Part shown: piece after piece, positions 54,189-64,000 of the stretch | Layout of the letters: each line of letters starts with the position of its first letter | How positions within the stretch are numbered: the stretch's first letter is position 1 | Assembly (NCBI GenBank): GCA_016790285.1 | Contig: JAEUPJ010000020.1 | Location: forward strand, 62,001-126,000 | DNA length: 64,000 nucleotides | Origin: Roseateles sp. | Lineage (GTDB): Bacteria; Pseudomonadota; Gammaproteobacteria; Burkholderiales; Burkholderiaceae_C | Reading direction: 5' to 3' | Program-made: the position numbers and the translations under genes | The notes under the pieces: generated by a model | Databases searched by the model: none | Told to the model about the DNA's origin: nothing | What the model saw: only the letters and a program-made list of their open reading frames with translations

Positions 54189-54590
54189 ATGAAACAACAA
54201 GCCCAACTCGAACTCGCCGACGTCAAGCGCATTGCCGCCGCCGCCGAGGCCCACGCCCTGAGCCACAGCTGGGCGGTGTCCATCGCCATCGTCGACGCGG
54301 GCGGCCATCTGCTGTGGCTGCAGCGCCTGGACGGCGCCGCGCCCATCTCGGCCCAGATCGCCCCGGCCAAGGCCCACACGGCCGCCCTCGGCCGCCGCGA
54401 ATCCAAGGTCTACGAGGACATCATCAACCAGGGCCGCACGTCGTTCCTGAGCGCCCCAGGCCTGCAGGGCTTGCTCGAAGGCGGCGTGCCCATCCTGGTG
54501 GACGGCCAGTGCATCGGTGCCGTGGGCGTGAGCGGTGTGAAATCCACCGAAGACGCGGAGATTGCCAAGGCTGGCATCGCGGCTCTTTGA
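54189..54590 (+). CDS. GlcG/HbpS-family haem-binding-like protein
   Basis: A 133-residue protein of the GlcG/HbpS (DUF336) family. The fold is seen in AVSIAIVDAGGHLLWLQRLDG, a central helix with APAKAHTAALGRRESKV, and VDGQCIGAVGVSGVKSTED. HbpS binds haem and senses redox stress; GlcG accompanies glycolate genes. The ATG at 54189 is used because the 24 residues upstream in frame have no family match. It precedes the carA leader but is not obviously part of that operon. Confidence 0.88.
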   Translation: MKQQAQLELADVKRIAAAAEAHALSHSWAVSIAIVDAGGHLLWLQRLDGAAPISAQIAPAKAHTAALGRRESKVYEDIINQGRTSFLSAPGLQGLLEGGVPILVDGQCIGAVGVSGVKSTEDAEIAKAGIAAL

Positions 54591-54636
54591 GGCGTCACGG
54601 TCGCGTCACGAAGCCTCCGTACTAACCCCAGTCGGC

Positions 54637-54642
54637 TATACT
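54637..54642 (+). promoter_or_regulatory. Candidate -10 of carA
   Basis: TATACT lies 117 bases before the carA start codon. The -35 is weak. The leader of about 110 bases has no obvious riboswitch or pyrimidine-type attenuator, but a regulatory leader cannot be excluded. Confidence 0.35.
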
Positions 54643-54759
54643 CGATGGGTTTACCTGAACCCACCTGCTGCCCGGCGCGAACCCCTTTCGGTTTCCACAA
54701 GTTGACCCGTCTTCTGAGGGGTTGATGCTGGGCACGCGCCCCACTTGCGGAGACCCCCT

Positions 54760-55920
<1,161 letters not shown>

Positions 55921-55930
55921 GGAGAGCCTC

Positions 55931-56572
55931 ATGTTCGGCATCACCGACCTCGGCACCTTCTTCGCGGCAGCGGTGTTCATCATCCTGCTGCCGGGGCCTA
56001 ATTCGCTGTACGTGCTGTCCGTGGCCGCCCAGCGCGGCGTGCGCGCCGGCTACACGGCGGCCTGCGGCGTGTTCGTGGGCGACACGGTGCTGATGACGGC
56101 CGCCGCCGCGGGTGGTGCCTCGCTGCTGATGGCCAGCCCCCAGGTGTTCTTCGTCGTCAAGATGGCTGGTGCGGTCTACCTGGGCTGGATCGGCCTGCAG
56201 TTGCTGCGCGGCGCCTTCGCCACCTGGCGCGGTGACGCGCCCGCCGATGAGGCTCCTCGCCAAGTCGACGCCCGCCAGCCCTTTCGCAAGGCGCTGGTGG
56301 TGAGCCTGCTCAACCCCAAGGCCATCGCCTTCCTGCTGAGCTTCTTCATCCAGTTCGTCGATCCGGCCTACCCGCATCCCGCGCTGACCTTCCTGATCCT
56401 GGGCACCATCATCCAGGGCTTGAGCTTCCTTTACCTCTCGACGCTGATCTTTGCCGGCGCCCGCCTGGCCGCCGCCTTCCGCGCGCGCCGCAAGCTGGCA
56501 AGCACCGCCAACGCCGGCGTCGGCGCACTATTCGTTGGATTCGGGGCCAAGCTGGCCACGGCCACTCTCTAA
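55931..56572 (+). CDS. LysE/RhtB-family amino-acid exporter
   Basis: A 213-residue inner-membrane protein with six hydrophobic helices. The family start ILLPGPNSLYVLSVAAQRG, with its conserved Gly-Pro-x-x, and VYLGWIGLQLLRG are clear. Such proteins export amino acids (leucine, homoserine, lysine and others). It sits inside the carA-carB operon, 10 bases after carA and 21 bases before carB, so it is made with carbamoyl phosphate synthetase. The substrate is unknown; arginine or a related compound is one guess. Confidence 0.92.
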   Translation: MFGITDLGTFFAAAVFIILLPGPNSLYVLSVAAQRGVRAGYTAACGVFVGDTVLMTAAAAGGASLLMASPQVFFVVKMAGAVYLGWIGLQLLRGAFATWRGDAPADEAPRQVDARQPFRKALVVSLLNPKAIAFLLSFFIQFVDPAYPHPALTFLILGTIIQGLSFLYLSTLIFAGARLAAAFRARRKLASTANAGVGALFVGFGAKLATATL

Positions 56573-56593
56573 GTTCCAAGAGCGCAGACCGCC

Positions 56594-59869
<3,276 letters not shown>

Positions 59870-59885
59870 GATCCGCCTTCATTGA

Positions 59886-59933
59886 TTCCGCCGCAGCTGC
59901 CTGAAGCCGGGCCGCAGCGGCGGAACTGTTTTT
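59886..59933 (+). terminator. Terminator between carB and greA
   Basis: TTCCGCCGC (59886-59894) pairs with GCGGCGGAA (59917-59925), followed by CTG and five T. The loop is 22 bases with its own inner pairing. It should end or attenuate the car transcript before greA. Confidence 0.75.
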
Positions 59934-59951
59934 GCCCTTTCGGTTTTTGAC

Positions 59952-60428
59952 ATGACGACGATTCCCCTCACCAAGCGCGGCGCCGAGGCGCTCAAGGCCG
60001 AACTGCACCGCCTCAAGACCGTGGAGCGCCACGCCGTCGTGCAGGCCATCGCCGAGGCCCGTGCCCAGGGCGACCTGAGCGAAAACGCCGAGTACGACGC
60101 CGCCAAGGACAAGCAGGGCTTCATCGAAGGCCGCATCCTCGAGATCGAGGGCAAGTTGGCCGCGGCGCAGATCATCGACCCGGCCTCGCTGGATGCCGGC
60201 GGCCGCGTGGTGTTCGGCGCCACCGTCGACCTGGAAGAAGAAGCCAGCGGCACGGAAGTGACCTACCAGATCACCGGCGACGACGAAGCCGACATCAAGC
60301 TGGGCCGCATCTCGGTGAGCTCGCCCATTGCGCGCGCCCTCATCGGCAAGGAAGCCGGTGACGTGGCCGAAGTGCAGGCCCCGGGTGGCATCAAGCGCTA
60401 CGAGATCCTCGAAGTCCGTTACGAGTGA
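59952..60428 (+). CDS. greA: Transcription elongation factor GreA
   Basis: A 158-residue factor that rescues backtracked RNA polymerase by stimulating transcript cleavage. The N-terminal coiled-coil (1-75) carries the acidic tip ([20 protein letters not shown], with Asp and Glu), and the C-terminal FKBP-like domain (80-158) includes [20 protein letters not shown]. Length and layout are standard. It overlaps the next gene by one base (TGATG). Confidence 0.97.
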   Translation: MTTIPLTKRGAEALKAELHRLKTVERHAVVQAIAEARAQGDLSENAEYDAAKDKQGFIEGRILEIEGKLAAAQIIDPASLDAGGRVVFGATVDLEEEASGTEVTYQITGDDEADIKLGRISVSSPIARALIGKEAGDVAEVQAPGGIKRYEILEVRYE

Positions 60429-60871
60429 TGTTCGCCCGGCTGCAAGCCCTGCTGGCCGCCCTGTGGGGCGGCCTTTTGCTGTGCATCGCCTTCGTCGCGA
60501 CGCCGAGCGCGTTCGCCGTGCTGGAGCGGGCCCAGGCTGGCGCCTACGTGGCGCGGGTGTTTGCCATCGAGGCGCAGGTGAGCCTGGCGTTGGGCCTGGT
60601 GTTGATGATGATCGAGCGCCGCCTGGCGCGTGATGCCGCCGAGGCGGGGCAGGGCGGCAGCCAGTTCACGATGCGGCTCGTGCTGCCGGTGGTGGCGCTG
60701 TTCTGCACCATCGCCGGCTACTACGGCCTGCAGCCGCTGATGACCGATGCGCGCGCGGGCGTGGGCGTTGCGAGCTTTGCCGCCTTGCATGGCGTGTCGC
60801 TCGCCTTCTTCGGCGTGAAGGGCCTGGCGGTGCTGGCCCTGGCCTGGGTCAGTCTGCGAAAGACTTCTTGA
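60428..60871 (+). CDS. DUF4149 (TMEM205-like) membrane protein
   Basis: A 147-residue protein with four hydrophobic helices (for example LLAALWGGLLLCIAFVATPS and ALHGVSLAFFGVKGLAVLAL). The family DUF4149 commonly follows greA in Burkholderiales and has no known function. It begins with the ATG at 60428 overlapping the greA stop. The C-terminal end overlaps the end of the convergent yhbY by 23 bases. Confidence 0.88.
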   Translation: MFARLQALLAALWGGLLLCIAFVATPSAFAVLERAQAGAYVARVFAIEAQVSLALGLVLMMIERRLARDAAEAGQGGSQFTMRLVLPVVALFCTIAGYYGLQPLMTDARAGVGVASFAALHGVSLAFFGVKGLAVLALAWVSLRKTS

Positions 60872-61325
60872 CGCTGGTGGGCTTGCGGCGCTTGGCGCGC
60901 TTGACCTCGCCGCCCTGCGTCACGCGCTCGTTGCCCAGCACCTTGACCTTGCTGACCTGCGGGCGCGCGTTGCCGCTCTTGGAAAACTTCACGATCTTCA
61001 CGACGCGCGGGCCGGGGCGGGTGTCGTCGCGTTCGGCCTTGGCCTTTTCGGGAATGGGGCGCCACAGCACCAGCAGCTTGCCGATGTGCTGGATGGGCGC
61101 GGCGTTCAGCTCGTCGCAGAGCTGCGCCAGCATGGCTTCCCGCGCTTCGCGGTCGTCGCCGAGCACGCGCACCTTGATCAGGCCGTGGGACTTGAGCGCT
61201 GCGTCGGTTTCCTTGACGACGGCCGGCGTGAGCCCCTCGCCGCCGATCATCACGACCGGGTCGAGGTGATGGGCATCGGCGCGCTTTTCCTTGCGCTGGG
61301 CGGGGGTGAGATTGATTTGGGGCAT
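60849..61325 (-). CDS. yhbY: YhbY-type CRM-domain RNA-binding protein
   Basis: A 158-residue protein whose first 100 residues form the CRM RNA-binding domain ([20 protein letters not shown], then [17 protein letters not shown]). YhbY associates with pre-50S ribosomal particles. A basic tail of about 60 residues ([18 protein letters not shown] at the end) goes beyond the roughly 97-residue standard length. The ATG at 61325 is used; a longer upstream frame reads through the promoter. It is divergent from rlmE with only 20 bases between start codons. Confidence 0.93.
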   Translation of the reverse strand: MPQINLTPAQRKEKRADAHHLDPVVMIGGEGLTPAVVKETDAALKSHGLIKVRVLGDDREAREAMLAQLCDELNAAPIQHIGKLLVLWRPIPEKAKAERDDTRPGPRVVKIVKFSKSGNARPQVSKVKVLGNERVTQGGEVKRAKRRKPTSVKKSFAD

Positions 61326-61330
61326 CCTCG

Positions 61331-61337
61331 TATTATC
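61331..61337. promoter_or_regulatory. Back-to-back -10 boxes for yhbY and rlmE
   Basis: TATTATC reads as a -10 (TATTAT) for rlmE on the plus strand, ending 9 bases before its ATG, and as GATAATA on the minus strand, ending 5 bases before the yhbY ATG. Both genes would have almost no leader. The -35 elements would lie inside the opposite gene and were not identified. Confidence 0.5.
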
Positions 61338-61345
61338 CCGTAGGC

Positions 61346-62020
61346 ATGAAAACTCAAACAAAGAGCAAGAAACTCAACAAGGCTTGGTTGAACAACCATG
61401 TCTCGGATCCCTACGTCCAGCAGGCGCAGAAGGACGGCTACCGCTCGCGCGCGGCCTACAAGCTCAAGGAAATCGACGAGGAGCTCAAGCTCATTCGCCC
61501 CGGGCAGGTGGTCGTCGACCTGGGCGCCACGCCCGGTGCCTGGAGCCAGTACCTGCGCCGCAAGTTCGCTCCCAAGGAGGCCGGGCAGGGCGGGGCGGCG
61601 GTGGGCCAGCTCAATGGCACCATCATCGCGCTGGACCTGCTGGAGTTCGAACCCATCGAGGGCGTGCAGTTCATCCAGGGTGACTTCCAGGAGGAGGCCA
61701 TCCTCGCCCAGCTCGAGGAAGCTCTGGCGGGGCGGCCGGTCGATGTGGTCGTGTCGGACATGGCGCCCAACCTGTCCGGCATCTCGGTCACCGACTCGGC
61801 TCGCATCGCGAATCTGATCGAGCTGGCCGTCGATTTCGCGAGTACCCACCTCAAGCCCGAGGGGGCGCTGGTGGCCAAGGTTTTCCATGGCAGCGGGTAT
61901 AACGAGCTGGTGGCGCTCTTCAGGGCCCACTTCAAGACCGTCAAGCCTTTCAAGCCCAAAGCTTCCCGGGAGAGGTCTTCCGAGACATTCTTGGTCGGCG
62001 TCGGATTGAAAAACCGCTGA
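61346..62020 (+). CDS. rlmE: 23S rRNA 2'-O-ribose U2552 methyltransferase
   Basis: A 224-residue FtsJ/RrmJ enzyme that methylates U2552 in the ribosomal A loop late in 50S assembly. SAM-binding motif I reads [20 protein letters not shown]. The catalytic tetrad lies in SRAAYKLKE (Lys), SDMAPNLSG (Asp), LVAKVFHG (Lys) and [10 protein letters not shown] (Glu). It precedes ftsH by 85 bases, and the pair is a widely conserved order. Confidence 0.97.
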   Translation: MKTQTKSKKLNKAWLNNHVSDPYVQQAQKDGYRSRAAYKLKEIDEELKLIRPGQVVVDLGATPGAWSQYLRRKFAPKEAGQGGAAVGQLNGTIIALDLLEFEPIEGVQFIQGDFQEEAILAQLEEALAGRPVDVVVSDMAPNLSGISVTDSARIANLIELAVDFASTHLKPEGALVAKVFHGSGYNELVALFRAHFKTVKPFKPKASRERSSETFLVGVGLKNR

Positions 62021-62105
62021 TTACAGGGGGTTGCCCCTTGCCTCCCCTAAAATCACCCCCACAGTCCTGAAACCCGCGCTGGGCCATCAGGGCCAAGGAG
62101 TCGCA

Positions 62106-64000
<1,895 letters not shown>

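Overview
The window is a high-GC chromosomal segment from a betaproteobacterium, most likely Burkholderiales (Comamonadaceae/Sphaerotilaceae type). The evidence is the gene order surE-pcm-nlpD-rpoS, the run carA-exporter-carB-greA-DUF4149-yhbY-rlmE-ftsH, and the style of the encoded proteins. No 16S rRNA, plasmid origin, transposase, integrase or CRISPR array was seen.

Left core (1-10.26 kb): the 5' end of cheR leaves the window on the minus strand. Facing it is a tightly overlapped chain of a GGDEF diguanylate cyclase, a MinD-like ATPase and a group II truncated haemoglobin. Next come a receiver-only response regulator and a bacteriophytochrome kinase. After these lie a TonB-like protein, an Smr nuclease-like protein, radC, an SlpA-type FKBP, ispH, serS and tRNA-Ser(CGA) with a terminator.

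Accessory block (10.3-39.6 kb): just after the tRNA the sequence becomes gene-poor and repeat-bearing. A catabolic cluster then begins: TetR, SDR, MFS, SDR, exported alpha/beta hydrolase, hotdog thioesterase, aldehyde dehydrogenase, a second TetR, a DUF4148-like protein, a FadL channel and a thiolase. Five promoter regions in this stretch carry versions of one palindrome, AAATATGA-N6-TCATATTT, so I infer a single regulon for uptake and oxidation of a hydrophobic compound. It is followed by a Na+/H+ antiporter, a two-subunit molybdenum hydroxylase, a second MFS pump, two paralogous SDRs around an AraC regulator, and a LysR regulator. A broken 3' fragment of a PfkB sugar kinase (32.9-33.15 kb) marks a rearrangement scar. 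A complete RND tripartite pump with its own TetR follows, with a second shared operator, GTGAC-N14-GTCAC.

Copper-type cluster (39.9-44.7 kb): an AraC regulator, a small His/Cys-rich secreted protein, a TolC-like lipoprotein and a CopA-like multicopper oxidase lie on the minus strand, with a carboxymuconolactone decarboxylase-family gene divergent.

Right core (44.7-64 kb): an orphan NarL-type regulator, a quinone oxidoreductase, surE-pcm-nlpD-rpoS-rlmD, a secreted GH5 glycosidase behind an AT-rich palindromic control region, a Bax-inhibitor-like membrane protein, a GlcG-like protein, and the carAB/greA/rlmE/ftsH block. FtsH runs off the right edge.
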